64,000 nt of DNA from the NCBI RefSeq assembly GCF_007671675.1, contig NZ_VCGW01000003.1:496001-560000 (forward strand), given 5' to 3'. Shown here piece after piece: positions 9,100-18,533 of this stretch. The position numbers and the translations under genes are program-made. A model generated the notes under the pieces. It saw nothing but the letters and a program-made list of their open reading frames with translations. It was not told the DNA's origin and did no database searches. Position 1 is the stretch's first letter, and every line of letters begins with the position of its first letter. This stretch comes from Marinobacter maritimus. GTDB taxonomy: Bacteria > Pseudomonadota > Gammaproteobacteria > Pseudomonadales > Oleiphilaceae.

Positions 9100-10368
9100 T
9101 TACTTGCTGCTGACAAACTCCGGATAGGCTTCCATGCCGCACTCGGACAGATCCACGCCCTCGTACTCTTCTTCTTCGCTGACACGTACACCCATTACCG
9201 CTTTGATGATGCCCCACACCAGCAGACTGGCAAGGAATACCCAGCCGAAGATGGTTGCAGCGCCAATCAACTGTCCGCTGAAGCTAGCGCCACTGTTAGT
9301 GACAGGAACCAGCATCAGCCCGATAAAACCACACACACCGTGGGCCGAGATGGCGCCCACAGGGTCATCGATGCGCAGTTTGTCCAGGAAGATGATGCTG
9401 AATACAACGGCTACGCCGCCCAGACCACCCCAGAGGGTTGAGATCAAAGCACTGGGTGTAGAGGGCTCGGCGGTGATAACCACAAGGCCTGCAATGGCGC
9501 CGTTGAGAAGCATGGTCAGATCCGCTTTGCCGAAGAGCAAGCGCCCGGTAATCAGCGCGGCTATAGCACCGCCGGCGGCGGCTGCGTTGGTATTGAGGAA
9601 TACCATGGCAACCGAGTTGGCGCTAGCGATATCGCCAAGCTTCAGAACCGAGCCACCGTTAAAGCCAAACCATCCCATCCAAAGGATAAAGGTGCCCAGC
9701 GCAGCCAGAGGCAGGTTGGCACCGGGGATGGCACGGATTTCGCCGTTGGGGCCGTATTTGCCTTTCCGGGCCCCAAGCAACAGTACGCCGGCAAGTGCAG
9801 CGGCCGCACCGGCCATGTGAACAATGCCGGAACCGGCAAAGTCGCTGAAACCAAGATCGCCCAGGTTATAAAGCCCGAAGACGTCCTTGCCGCCCCAGGT
9901 CCAAGAGCCTTCCAAAGGGTAGATGACGCCAGTCATGGCGACCGCAAAGACAAGGAATGCCCAGAGCTTCATGCGCTCAGCCACAGCGCCGGATACGATT
10001 GACATGGCGGTGGCTACGAATACCACCTGGAAAAAGAAATCCGCCGCGCTGGAGTATATCGCTCCGCCTTCGAAACCATCTTCCCGGGTGGCGAAATCCC
10101 CTAATACCGCTGCGGCATCCGTTTGCTCAATGCCGTTCAGTAACAGGGAGCCGTCGTACATGATGGCGTAGCCACATACCAGATACATGGTGCAGGCGAC
10201 GGCATAGAGCGCGACGTTTTTAGTGAGGATTTCCGTGGTGTTTTTGGCCCGGACCAGCCCGGACTCGAGCATGGCAAAGCCTGCGGCCATCCACATCACT
10301 AATGCACCGCACATCAGAAAATAAAAGGTGTCTATTGCGTACTGCAGGTGAAAAATATTGCTTTCCAT
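9100..10368 (-). CDS. amtB: Ammonium transporter AmtB
   Basis: Inner-membrane ammonium channel/transporter of 422 aa with about 11 membrane helices. The first part, AIDTFYFLMCGALVMWMAAG, carries the conserved Amt start. The Amt signature around DFAGSGIVHMAGAAAALAG (about residue 175-195) includes the twin-histidine region's first pore histidine, and the second pore histidine lies in GAISAHGVCGF near 345. It lacks the cleavable signal peptide of E. coli AmtB. It follows glnK on the same strand with a 69-nt gap, the near-universal glnK-amtB arrangement in which GlnK plugs the channel when nitrogen is plentiful. The sigma-54 promoter in front of glnK implies induction under nitrogen limitation. 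Confidence 0.96.
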   Translation of the reverse strand: MESNIFHLQYAIDTFYFLMCGALVMWMAAGFAMLESGLVRAKNTTEILTKNVALYAVACTMYLVCGYAIMYDGSLLLNGIEQTDAAAVLGDFATREDGFEGGAIYSSAADFFFQVVFVATAMSIVSGAVAERMKLWAFLVFAVAMTGVIYPLEGSWTWGGKDVFGLYNLGDLGFSDFAGSGIVHMAGAAAALAGVLLLGARKGKYGPNGEIRAIPGANLPLAALGTFILWMGWFGFNGGSVLKLGDIASANSVAMVFLNTNAAAAGGAIAALITGRLLFGKADLTMLLNGAIAGLVVITAEPSTPSALISTLWGGLGGVAVVFSIIFLDKLRIDDPVGAISAHGVCGFIGLMLVPVTNSGASFSGQLIGAATIFGWVFLASLLVWGIIKAVMGVRVSEEEEYEGVDLSECGMEAYPEFVSSK

Positions 10369-10437
10369 GAGAGGCCCTCCGCACGAGGCACTTCAGATTG
10401 GTTTTTTTGCGTTAGCTGCTAAATAATCAGAGCAGGG

Positions 10438-10800
<363 letters not shown>

Positions 10801-10886
10801 TCAACAGTGAGAGCCCACCGGCCAGTTGTTGAGTTCGGGGTGCTGCCGCTTCGCACGTCAATTGTGCGGATTGCGTGCAAAAGCTT

Positions 10887-10904
10887 TAGCACCGGGTATG
10901 CCAA
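10887..10904 (-). promoter_or_regulatory. Sigma-54 promoter of glnK-amtB
   Basis: On the minus strand TTGGCATACCCGGTGCTA has GG and GC separated by exactly 10 nt, the defining -24/-12 spacing of RpoN promoters. It lies about 110 nt upstream of the glnK start. Confidence 0.75.
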
Positions 10905-10980
10905 CGCAAAAAAATACTTTTTAATCAATGCTTTGGTTTGTTTTGGCGGCCATTTTGTATAAATTGGCTCGCCAGTTTAC

Positions 10981-10995
10981 GCACCATAATGAAGC
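10981..10995 (-). promoter_or_regulatory. Candidate NtrC binding site
   Basis: GCACCATAATGAAGC fits the NtrC dyad GCACCA-N3-TGGTGC with a perfect left half and two mismatches on the right. It lies about 85 nt upstream of the sigma-54 promoter, a normal enhancer distance. The rest of 10,777-11,203 shows no gene. Confidence 0.5.
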
Positions 10996-11203
10996 ACCTT
11001 GTCACCCCGTGAGCCAGATCGGAGCAGGCCAGGGGGTGAGCAGGGCTATTATAGTGTTCACCGTGCCTAGTATGGCAGGGCTGGCGGTGTGATACACTCC
11101 TGCAAACCGACCACGGTGCTATTCTATTGCACTATCCAGGGCCGTGGCATTGGCCTGGTCTTTTGGTTGAAACTGAACGCTATTTTAATCAGTGAGGTGA
11201 TGA

Positions 11204-11458
11204 GTGAAAGGTCCACAGGATATTTTCGCGCAGCTACAGGGGCAGTTCGGGCAGTTTGTTCCGGATATGGCACGTGCAGCCCGGGAAGACTTTGAAACCC
11301 AGGCTCGCGCCACGGTTATGGCGGTTCTGTCGCGCCTGGAGTTGGTAACCCGTGAAGAATTTGATGCCCAGCAAGCGGTGCTTATGAAAACCCGCGAGAA
11401 GGTAGAGGCGTTGGAAAAAAGGGTTGCTGAGCTGGACAAGGCTTCGAAGGCTCAATAG
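11204..11458 (+). CDS. ubiK: Ubiquinone biosynthesis accessory factor UbiK (BMFP family)
   Basis: 84-aa protein of the YqiC/UbiK family, an accessory factor of the aerobic ubiquinone (UbiJ-UbiK) assembly complex. The N-terminal half is amphipathic and the C-terminal half is a coiled coil (about 50-80: MKTREKVEALEKRVAELD). The BMFP pattern FDAQQAVLMKTREKVEALE is clear. The start is GTG at 11204, with GAGGTGA 8-10 nt before it; no in-frame ATG fits. It precedes comM by 85 nt on the same strand. UbiK is known to form trimers that bind membranes. Confidence 0.88.
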   Translation: MKGPQDIFAQLQGQFGQFVPDMARAAREDFETQARATVMAVLSRLELVTREEFDAQQAVLMKTREKVEALEKRVAELDKASKAQ

Positions 11459-11543
11459 CTCTGAAAAATTTCCCGGCAGGACGCCGGGGCGGTCGGCTTA
11501 TCCCGGCCACCATATTGATACTCACAAACCATGGAAGGTTGTT

Positions 11544-13070
11544 ATGCTTGCCGTCGTTCATTCCCGCGCCAGCATTGGTGTTTCCGCGCCCGAAGTCACC
11601 GTTGAGGTGCACCTCTCAGGCGGTCTTCCTGCCCTCACTATTGTCGGCCTGCCGGAAACCGGCGTGCGCGAAAGCCGGGAGCGCGTCAGAAGTGCTCTGC
11701 TGAATGCGGGGTTTGAATTTCCTGCCCGTCGAATAACAATCAACCTCGCGCCTGCCGACCTGCCGAAAGAGGGCGGTCGCTTCGATCTTCCTATTGCGCT
11801 GGGCATTCTTGCCGCCTCCGGGCAAATCCCTGCAGAAAGCCTGTCTTCCTGTGAATTTCTTGGTGAGCTCTCTCTCGATGGTGCGCTTCGCCCGTTAAAA
11901 GGTGTTCTGCCTGCGGTGCTGGCTGCGCGTAGAGAAGGCCGGAGCTTGTTGATACCCAATGGCAACGCCGAAGAAGCAGCCCTTGCCAGCCAGGAAGATG
12001 TGCTCTCGGCTGGTCATATACTCGCGGTCTGCGAGCACTTGTGCGGCCGTGCCCGGCTGGTTTCTGTGCCCCGGGCCGTACCGGAATCTGCAGCTGTTGT
12101 CGGCATGCCGGACCTGGCCGATGTGCGTGGCCAAAGTGTCCCGCGAAGGGCGCTGGAGGTTGCGGCGGCGGGCGCGCACAATCTGATTTTTTTCGGCCCG
12201 CCAGGAACGGGTAAGAGCATGCTGGCCAGCCGCCTGCCCGGAATTCTGCCAGACCTGAGCGATGAACACGCCATGGAAGTAGCCAGTGTGCATTCGGTTG
12301 CCGGCCAACCGCTAAGAGCAGGAGGCTGGCGCCAGCCTCCGTTCAGATCCCCGCATCACACCGCCTCCGCGGTCGCTCTGGTGGGCGGTGGTAGCAGCCC
12401 CAGGCCCGGAGAAATTTCCCTGGCGCATCGTGGTGTACTTTTTCTCGACGAGCTGCCGGAGTTCGAGCGCCGAGTTCTGGAAGTGTTGCGAGAGCCCATG
12501 GAAACCGGAGAAATTTCGATCAGCCGAGCTGCGCGTCAGGTCAATTTCCCTGCACGATTTCAGGTCATTGGCGCCATGAACCCCTGCCCGTGTGGCTACA
12601 GTGGGCACCCGAGCATTGAGTGCCAGTGCACGCCCCAGCAGGTGATGCGTTACCGGTCTAAAATTTCCGGTCCCTTGCTGGACCGGTTTGACCTGCACGT
12701 GGAAGTGCCCGTGCAAAGTGGTGACGTACTGATGCAGTCCGGCGGTGACGGTGAACCCAGTTCCGTCGTGCGCGAGCGCGTGGCGCATGCGAGAGAGCGC
12801 CAGGCCCGGCGCGGATGCGTTAATGCCACCTTGTCCGGTCGCGAGTTGCAGGAAGCCTGCAGCCTTGAGTGTTCTGGTGAAAAGCTGCTTTCGGGAGCTA
12901 TGGAAAAGCTGGGATTGTCCGCCCGGGCACTGCACCGGATACTGCGCGTTGCCCGCACTCTGGCGGATCTTGACGGGTCGGATGTGGTTGCGCAGCCGCA
13001 TCTGGTGGAGGCACTGGGCTACCGACAGTTTGATCGCCAGACCGGCAAGAACTCTGTGGTATCCGCCTGA
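11544..13070 (+). CDS. comM: ComM/YifB Mg-chelatase-like AAA+ ATPase
   Basis: 508-aa AAA+ protein. The N-terminal ChlI-type domain (about 20-145) includes ALTIVGLPETGVRESRERV. Walker A GPPGTGKSMLASRLPG is near residue 217-232, the Walker B GVLFLDELPEF near 300, and the C-terminal Mg_chelatase lid runs from about 400. A four-cysteine element (NPCPCGYSGHPSIECQC) near 350-366 is typical of YifB. In naturally competent bacteria ComM is a hexameric helicase that drives branch migration of incoming DNA. The start at 11544 is chosen because an open frame extending 40 codons upstream overlaps the ubiK stop region and lacks family similarity. Confidence 0.93.
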   Translation: MLAVVHSRASIGVSAPEVTVEVHLSGGLPALTIVGLPETGVRESRERVRSALLNAGFEFPARRITINLAPADLPKEGGRFDLPIALGILAASGQIPAESLSSCEFLGELSLDGALRPLKGVLPAVLAARREGRSLLIPNGNAEEAALASQEDVLSAGHILAVCEHLCGRARLVSVPRAVPESAAVVGMPDLADVRGQSVPRRALEVAAAGAHNLIFFGPPGTGKSMLASRLPGILPDLSDEHAMEVASVHSVAGQPLRAGGWRQPPFRSPHHTASAVALVGGGSSPRPGEISLAHRGVLFLDELPEFERRVLEVLREPMETGEISISRAARQVNFPARFQVIGAMNPCPCGYSGHPSIECQCTPQQVMRYRSKISGPLLDRFDLHVEVPVQSGDVLMQSGGDGEPSSVVRERVAHARERQARRGCVNATLSGRELQEACSLECSGEKLLSGAMEKLGLSARALHRILRVARTLADLDGSDVVAQPHLVEALGYRQFDRQTGKNSVVSA

Positions 13071-13141
13071 TTCTTCCTACTCTGGTAAACTGTGCGCAAA
13101 CTCCATTCACAACACCCGCAGCCTGGGGTTAAGGATTGCAG

Positions 13142-13894
13142 ATGACTGACCAGAAAGAACCGCACGACCTTGGCGACGAAAATGCACCGAAACAGACGGC
13201 CAGCGACTCGCCTATCACCACCCGCCGTGGTGTTCGTAGCTTTGTGTTGCGTCAGGGGCGCATGACGGAAGGCCAGAAGAAAGCTTATGAGCGCAGCTGG
13301 CCGAAGTTTGGCCTTAGCCGTGAAGATGGCATGATTGATCCGCGCCAGATCTTTGGCCGGGATGCCATGCTCAACCTCGAAATCGGTTTTGGCATGGGCC
13401 GTTCGCTAGCGGATATGGCGGAAGCTGCACCGGAGCAGGATTTTATTGGTGTGGAAGTTCATCTGCCAGGCGTAGGTGCTTTGCTCAAGGACATCGAAGA
13501 TCGTGGGCTTGAGAACATCCGCGTTTACAATATAGATGCCAATGATGTGATTGATTTATGCCTGCCAGACGCTTGCCTGGATCAGGTGATGGTGTTCTTC
13601 CCGGATCCCTGGCACAAAAAGAAGCATCACAAGCGCCGGCTTGTGCAGCCTGAATTCGTGCAGCGTATCCGCCATAAGCTGAGAGTAGGCGGTATCCTGC
13701 ATCTGGCGACAGACTGGGAAAACTACGCAGAGCACATGATGGAAGTGATGGGAGAGTCCGAAGGGTTTGCCAATACCCAGGAGCAGGGCGAGTACTCACC
13801 GCGTCCGGAATATCGCCCGGTTACCAAGTTCGAGAAACGTGGCGAGAACCTGGGCCATGGTGTGTGGGATTTACTGTTTCACCGCACTAACTGA
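13142..13894 (+). CDS. trmB: tRNA (guanine-N7)-methyltransferase
   Basis: Class I SAM-dependent enzyme that forms m7G46 in tRNA. The SAM-binding motif [15 protein letters not shown] is near residues 77-91, the acidic motif [15 protein letters not shown] follows, and the family signature [19 protein letters not shown] is near 150-170. The C-terminus has the [20 protein letters not shown] block that completes the active site. Length is 250 aa. Start at ATG 13142, with AAGGA seven nt upstream; an in-frame TTG two codons earlier is less likely. Confidence 0.95.
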   Translation: MTDQKEPHDLGDENAPKQTASDSPITTRRGVRSFVLRQGRMTEGQKKAYERSWPKFGLSREDGMIDPRQIFGRDAMLNLEIGFGMGRSLADMAEAAPEQDFIGVEVHLPGVGALLKDIEDRGLENIRVYNIDANDVIDLCLPDACLDQVMVFFPDPWHKKKHHKRRLVQPEFVQRIRHKLRVGGILHLATDWENYAEHMMEVMGESEGFANTQEQGEYSPRPEYRPVTKFEKRGENLGHGVWDLLFHRTN

Positions 13895-13901
13895 TAGTGC
13901 G

Positions 13902-14435
13902 CTAGCCCGGCGCCAATGGATGGCGCCGGGCTGCCCGGACAATAACCAATCCTGCGATGCCAAGTGTCAAAGCGGTAAATTTGGCCAGCGCGCTGATTGC
14001 CGCGGCAAGACTTATGGCGTCTGTGGGCGAGTTCAGGTTATTGAGTAACAGAACGTTCTCCGTCACATCGGCCAGGCCTGCGGTTACAAACAGTGCGCGG
14101 ATCCAGCGCGCAGCCGTGCGCTCGCGAACGCCAGGCCTGTCCAGAGTGCAGTGTCGGGTTAGCAGTATCAGCGTAAGGCAGTAGACGGGGATAAACAGGA
14201 AGTCTAGCCATAGGGAAAGCTTTGCCCGTTGCAGCCCTTCATCTCCCCAGCTTTGTACGATAGCCAAGGCCTGTTCGGCGTTCCCGGCCAGTTGGAAGCT
14301 GACGATCCCCTGATGCGCCGACCCCATTTTCAGGGGCTGATTGATCAGCAGCAAGGCCGCCAATAGAACCAAGGTCGCAATCAGGCAAGCTTTCAGGCTT
14401 TTGGGTAAAGCCGTTAATCCCTTTTCCGTGTCCAT
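13902..14435 (-). CDS. Four-helix inner-membrane protein of unknown function
   Basis: 177 aa with hydrophobic segments at about 15-33 (ACLIATLVLLAALLLI), 75-92 (FLFIPVYCLTLILL), 112-130 and 143-165 (FTALTLGIAGLVIVRAA). No enzymatic motif is visible. It overlaps the hemW stop codon by one nucleotide (TAATG arrangement), so it is the last gene of the metX-metW-DUF4426-rdgB-hemW operon. I do not recognise a named family. Confidence 0.75.
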   Translation of the reverse strand: MDTEKGLTALPKSLKACLIATLVLLAALLLINQPLKMGSAHQGIVSFQLAGNAEQALAIVQSWGDEGLQRAKLSLWLDFLFIPVYCLTLILLTRHCTLDRPGVRERTAARWIRALFVTAGLADVTENVLLLNNLNSPTDAISLAAAISALAKFTALTLGIAGLVIVRAARRHPLAPG

Positions 14436-15583
14436 TACAGAAAACGCTCCAACAGACTGTTCAGATACCTTTGCCCCAAAGGTGTCGCCTGAAGCCGGCC
14501 ACTGATCAGTAGTTTATCTTCACGCAGTTTCTCAAGTTGTACCGCAACGGATGTCAGGGGTAAACCCGTGCGTTCGAAAAAAAGGCTTTCATCCACACCT
14601 TTTCGCAGACGGAGCGCATTCATGAGGAATTCCAGAGGGAGCTCCTTCGCGTCGATTTTTTCGCGCCCGGCGGTGCGGCTGCCGACTCGGTTCAGGTAAG
14701 CATCTGGCTGTCGTGTTTTCCAGTAACGCCAGATAGTGCCGTCTGGAAGGCTGATTTTTCCGTGGCCTCCCGCACCTAGCGCCATATAGTCCCCGAACGA
14801 CCAGTAGTTGAGGTTATGCTGTGATGCCTTGCCGTCACGGCACCAAGCAGACACTTCATAGTCGCTGAAACCCTGCTGCTGAAGGTACTCGCCGCCGCGT
14901 TGAGCGATCTCCCAGAGATGGTCGTCATCCGGCAAGTCCGGTGGCCGGCTGTAGAATTCGGTATTAGGCTCCAGGGTCAGCTGATACCAGGACAAATGTG
15001 GTGGTTCATGGCCCATGGCTGCTCTGAGATCTTCGAGGGCCTCGCCTGGGGTCTGGCCGGGCAGGCCATGCATCAGATCCAGATTGAAGTTATCAAACCC
15101 GGCTTTTCTTGCGGCGTCGATAGCCCTGTGGGCTGCCGTGCTGTCGTGAATGCGGCCAAGGGCTTTCAGGTGCGCCGGATTGAAACTCTGCACGCCAATC
15201 GACAAGCGATTAATGCCGGTATCACGGAAGGCTTCGAATCGACCTTCCTCCAGGGTGCCCGGGTTGGCTTCCAGAGTGATTTCTGCATCTGGTGCAAATG
15301 TCAGGCGCGCTCTGAGCCCCTTGAAAAGCTTCCGGTAGAAGTCACCACTCATCAATGATGGCGTTCCTCCACCGATAAACACCGTTTCAACCGTACGGCC
15401 TGATGCAAATTCAAGATCCTGATCCAGATCTTCGAGCAAAGCATTCAGGTAAGCGGATTCCGGGAGGTCATTCTGGATGGCGTGGGAGTTGAAATCGCAG
15501 TACGGGCATTTACGCACGCACCAGGGTACATGGATATACAGGCTTAGTGGCGGTTTGACCGGCACCGGTGTATGGGTGGTCAC
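14435..15583 (-). CDS. hemW: Radical SAM heme chaperone HemW
   Basis: 382 aa, related to coproporphyrinogen III oxidase HemN but acting as a heme-trafficking protein. The radical-SAM cluster motif is PWCVRKCPYCDFNSH (C-x3-C-x2-C) near residues 20-34, and GGGTPSLM follows near 72. The CxxC-less N-terminus is short, without the extra cysteine that marks genuine HemN, which supports HemW. The C-terminal HemN_C domain begins near 300. It lies four nt after rdgB in the operon, as in Pseudomonas. Confidence 0.93.
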   Translation of the reverse strand: MTTHTPVPVKPPLSLYIHVPWCVRKCPYCDFNSHAIQNDLPESAYLNALLEDLDQDLEFASGRTVETVFIGGGTPSLMSGDFYRKLFKGLRARLTFAPDAEITLEANPGTLEEGRFEAFRDTGINRLSIGVQSFNPAHLKALGRIHDSTAAHRAIDAARKAGFDNFNLDLMHGLPGQTPGEALEDLRAAMGHEPPHLSWYQLTLEPNTEFYSRPPDLPDDDHLWEIAQRGGEYLQQQGFSDYEVSAWCRDGKASQHNLNYWSFGDYMALGAGGHGKISLPDGTIWRYWKTRQPDAYLNRVGSRTAGREKIDAKELPLEFLMNALRLRKGVDESLFFERTGLPLTSVAVQLEKLREDKLLISGRLQATPLGQRYLNSLLERFL

Positions 15584-15587
15584 CGGC

Positions 15588-16187
15588 TCAGATCTCCGCC
15601 CGAAGCTGTTCCATCAGCAGTGCCAGGGCCCGGCCCCGGTGGCTTATGCAGTTTTTTTCTTCCCTGCTCAGTTCAGAGGCGCTGCAGTTCTTTTCCGGGC
15701 AAAGAAAAATCGGGTCATAACCAAAGCCGCCATCACCTTGCGGCGCCCTGAGTATCGATCCGGGCCAGCGGCCGTGGCAGATAATGGGTGTCGGATCCGC
15801 AGCGTGCCGGAGATACACCAGCACACAGTGAAATTGCGCACCGCGTTGACTGTCGGGTACATCGGCCATGGCATCCAGAAGTGCGTTCAGGTTATCAAGA
15901 TCGGAAGCGCCGGCGCCGGCGTAACGTGCCGAGCGAACTCCGGGTGCGCCGTTCAGTGCGTCCACGGCCAGGCCACTGTCATCCGCCAGTGCGGGCAAAC
16001 CGGTTTCCCGGGCGGCGTGACGGGCTTTCAGGATGGCATTCTCTACAAAGGTAACGGCCGGCTCTTCGGCTTCGCCAACGCCCAGCTCGCCCTGGGACAC
16101 TGGAACCAGGCTCAGTGGCGCAAGTAGCTGGGTAAATTCACTGATTTTGCCTTTGTTGTTGCTGGCAATAACAAGTTGCTCGGGCAT
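15588..16187 (-). CDS. rdgB: XTP/dITP diphosphatase (RdgB/HAM1)
   Basis: Hydrolyses non-canonical purine nucleotides (dITP, XTP) to monophosphates, keeping them out of DNA and RNA. 199 aa. The N-terminal substrate loop is [13 protein letters not shown]. The metal-binding and catalytic motifs are [31 protein letters not shown] and GFGYDPIFL. It sits between the DUF4426 gene (7 nt away) and hemW (4 nt) in a tight operon. Confidence 0.95.
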   Translation of the reverse strand: MPEQLVIASNNKGKISEFTQLLAPLSLVPVSQGELGVGEAEEPAVTFVENAILKARHAARETGLPALADDSGLAVDALNGAPGVRSARYAGAGASDLDNLNALLDAMADVPDSQRGAQFHCVLVYLRHAADPTPIICHGRWPGSILRAPQGDGGFGYDPIFLCPEKNCSASELSREEKNCISHRGRALALLMEQLRAEI

Positions 16188-16194
16188 GGTCCGC

Positions 16195-16653
16195 TCAGTC
16201 GCTGAAAAGAGTGTGGGCGAATCGTACCGGCAGATCCTGGCTATGCCCGGAAGGGCGAGCGGTCACGTTGAACGTCATCAGTTCGCCGGATGAATACTGG
16301 TATTGGGCTATAAAGTACACGGAATCGCCTTCCTGTATTCTGCGGAAGGCCAGAAACTTTACCTGTTGTATGTCGTTTGAAGCCTTGCCTTCCACCTGGC
16401 CGGTAACGGGCTTGAGAATGCCACTCTCATTTTTCTGCATAATGGCAATGTTGACGATGCCAATCCCCTTGCTGCGCTGCAGATTATTGGCCTTGGCTGT
16501 CTCGGGTGTCAGGAAGGTGCTGGGCAAAACGCTCCAGTGCACCTGATAGTCCCCGAAGTCCTCGGATTCGGCATGGGCAGGAAGGCTGATAAGAGCAGCG
16601 AACAAAGCCACTGCCGCTAAGGTAAATATGCTATGTAAAGTGTTGGTTATCAT
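16195..16653 (-). CDS. Periplasmic DUF4426 protein
   Basis: 152 aa with a signal peptide ending near residue 29 ([10 protein letters not shown]). The mature part is a single beta-rich domain with [18 protein letters not shown] and [11 protein letters not shown], characteristic of DUF4426, found in Pseudomonas and relatives between metW and rdgB. The start at 16653 is preferred over an open frame 24 codons longer because GGGAG lies 8 nt before it and because it overlaps the metW stop by 4 nt (ATGA). Function is unknown. Confidence 0.85.
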   Translation of the reverse strand: MITNTLHSIFTLAAVALFAALISLPAHAESEDFGDYQVHWSVLPSTFLTPETAKANNLQRSKGIGIVNIAIMQKNESGILKPVTGQVEGKASNDIQQVKFLAFRRIQEGDSVYFIAQYQYSSGELMTFNVTARPSGHSQDLPVRFAHTLFSD

Positions 16654-17255
16654 TGCTGTTTCTCCCGGGTAATACGGTAAATCGCGATCTCTCCCAACAA
16701 ATTGGGCCACAAGCGCGCCAACCAATTGTTCTGGTGCTGACCGTCCACCACACGTCTACTCTTGATTCGAATGCCTTTTTGGCGACACAAGGCCTCAAAA
16801 TCCTTGAAGGTGCATAGCCGTATGTTGGGCGTGTTATACCATTTATACGGAAGCGCCTCGGATTCGGGCATACGACCACTGAGAGCCAGCCCCCAGCGCA
16901 GGCGCCAGTGTGCAAAGTTGGGGAAGGTGACTATGCCTTCATCGCCAAGGCGCAGCATTTCATCCAGCACCTTGTCTGGCCGTCGCACGGCCTGCAGTGC
17001 CTGTGTCATCAGTACAATATCAAAACTGTTGTCTTCGAAGTTGTCCAGCCCCTGGGTGTCCAGGTTTTGCTCAATCACCGAGACACCACGATTCATGCAG
17101 GTGGTTATATGGTCCGGATTGATCTCCAGGCCAAAGCCGCTGGCATTGCGTTCCCGCTTGAGGAAGTCGAGCAGGGTGCCGTCGCCACAGCCAAGATCCA
17201 GCACGTGATGGCCGGGCTTTACCCATTGCTGGATGATTTCGAGATCCGCCCTCAT
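16650..17255 (-). CDS. metW: Methionine biosynthesis protein MetW
   Basis: 201-aa SAM-methyltransferase-fold protein. The glycine loop [16 protein letters not shown] is near residues 19-34 and GLEINPDHI follows. MetW partners MetX and is needed for its homoserine acylation activity in several proteobacteria. The start overlaps the metX stop by 4 nt (ATGA), showing translational coupling. The C-terminus is basic and Trp-rich. Confidence 0.92.
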   Translation of the reverse strand: MRADLEIIQQWVKPGHHVLDLGCGDGTLLDFLKRERNASGFGLEINPDHITTCMNRGVSVIEQNLDTQGLDNFEDNSFDIVLMTQALQAVRRPDKVLDEMLRLGDEGIVTFPNFAHWRLRWGLALSGRMPESEALPYKWYNTPNIRLCTFKDFEALCRQKGIRIKSRRVVDGQHQNNWLARLWPNLLGEIAIYRITREKQQ

Positions 17256-18400
17256 GCGCCCACCTCCCTGGCAACCCGGTCCATGTAAGCAGTGAAGATG
17301 TCGGTGTAGCGCGGGGTTGGAATCAGAAACGCATCGTGACCCCAGGGCGCATCAATCTCTGCGTAGCTGACCTTTCTGCGGGCTGCGATCATGGCGTTCA
17401 CCATCTCTTCAGAGCGGGCAGGCGTAAAACGCCAGTCGGTGCTGAAGGACAACACCAGGAACTCGCAGCTGGCTTTCGCCATGGCTTTGGAAAGGTCGCC
17501 ATCAAACTCGTAAGAAGGATCAAAATAATCCAGCGCCCGGGTCATCAGTAGATACGTGTTGGCGTCGAACACTTCCGAGAAGCGTTCTCCCTGATAGCGG
17601 AGGTAGCTTTCCACCTGGAACTCGGCGTCGTAACCAAATTTGTAGGCCTGATCTCTCAGCTCGCGGCCAAACTTTTCGCCCATGGAGGCATCTGAGAGAT
17701 AGGTGATGTGCCCGACCATCCTGGCCAGCATAAGACCGCGGCGGGGCAGGGTGTTGAAGTCGTAGTATCGGCCGTCGTGGAATTCCCGGTCTGAGGTGAT
17801 GGCCTGCCGTGCCACTTCGTTAAAGGCGATGTTCTGAGCGGTCAGGCGGGGGCTGGAGGCGATGGCTACTGCGTGCTTCAGGCGATCCGGGTAGTCCAGG
17901 CTCCACTGCAGCGCCTGCATGCCGCCCAGAGAACCACCCACCACGGCTGCCCAGCAGTCAATCCCGAGACGATCCGCCAGCAGTGCCTGGCTTTTTACCC
18001 AGTCACCAACGGTGATGACCGGGAAGTCCGGGCCATACGGCTTGCCGGTGGCGGGGTTGGTTGAGTTGGGGCCGGTGCTGCCATGGCATCCGCCCAGATT
18101 ATTGAGGCTGACAACAAAGAAGCGATTGGTATCGACCGGCTTGCCCGGCCCGATGCAGGTATCCCACCAGCCTGGCTTGCGGTCGTCTACGGAATGATAG
18201 CCGGCGGCATGATGGTTTCCGCTCAGGGCATGGCATATGAGCACAGCGTTGCTGCGATCAGCATTGAGTTCGCCATAAGTCTCCACAACCAGATCATAGC
18301 GCTCCAGTGCTTGTTCGCACGCCAGCACTATCGGTGTTTCAAAATGGTATGTCTGTGGGGTGACTACCCCAACAGAATCCACAGGTATGGGATCAGACAT
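17252..18400 (-). CDS. metX: Homoserine O-acyltransferase MetX
   Basis: 382-aa alpha/beta-hydrolase-fold acyltransferase that activates homoserine for methionine synthesis. The oxyanion region is [14 protein letters not shown], the nucleophile elbow is [15 protein letters not shown] (Ser near 160), and the catalytic His lies in [10 protein letters not shown] near 355. The acyl donor may be succinyl-CoA or acetyl-CoA: many gammaproteobacterial MetX enzymes paired with MetW are known to use succinyl-CoA, and sequence reading alone does not settle it. It is the first gene of the operon metX-metW-DUF4426-rdgB-hemW-membrane protein. Confidence 0.93.
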   Translation of the reverse strand: MSDPIPVDSVGVVTPQTYHFETPIVLACEQALERYDLVVETYGELNADRSNAVLICHALSGNHHAAGYHSVDDRKPGWWDTCIGPGKPVDTNRFFVVSLNNLGGCHGSTGPNSTNPATGKPYGPDFPVITVGDWVKSQALLADRLGIDCWAAVVGGSLGGMQALQWSLDYPDRLKHAVAIASSPRLTAQNIAFNEVARQAITSDREFHDGRYYDFNTLPRRGLMLARMVGHITYLSDASMGEKFGRELRDQAYKFGYDAEFQVESYLRYQGERFSEVFDANTYLLMTRALDYFDPSYEFDGDLSKAMAKASCEFLVLSFSTDWRFTPARSEEMVNAMIAARRKVSYAEIDAPWGHDAFLIPTPRYTDIFTAYMDRVAREVGA

Positions 18401-18435
18401 CGGCGCGAAGGGTTCCTGAATCGGTCCGTTAGTGA

Positions 18436-18476
18436 CTGCTTTGCTGGTAGGGGTAAAACCTCTATCAGCAAAGCAG
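18436..18476. terminator. Strong hairpin between dynamin gene and metX
   Basis: An 11-bp perfect stem (CTGCTTTGCTG with CAGCAAAGCAG) extends into a further partly paired segment around TAGGGGT and ACCTCTA. It lies 58 nt after the stop of the dynamin-like gene and 35 nt before the metX start. It lacks a T-run, so it is a weak terminator or a structured metX leader. Confidence 0.5.
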
Positions 18477-18533
18477 TTTAAAGGCGGGCCGTCATGGCTG
18501 CAACCGACAGGCTCTGTGGTGGCCGGCGAGAGG

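Noticed and set aside
11424..11543. N-terminal extension of ComM by 40 codons.
   Set aside because: It overlaps the end of ubiK, lacks a ribosome-binding site and has no family similarity; ATG 11544 fits the normal ComM start.
17250..18533. Possible SAM riboswitch in front of metX.
   Set aside because: The leader is only about 130 nt, most of it is one simple hairpin, and none of the conserved SAM-binding cores I know is visible.
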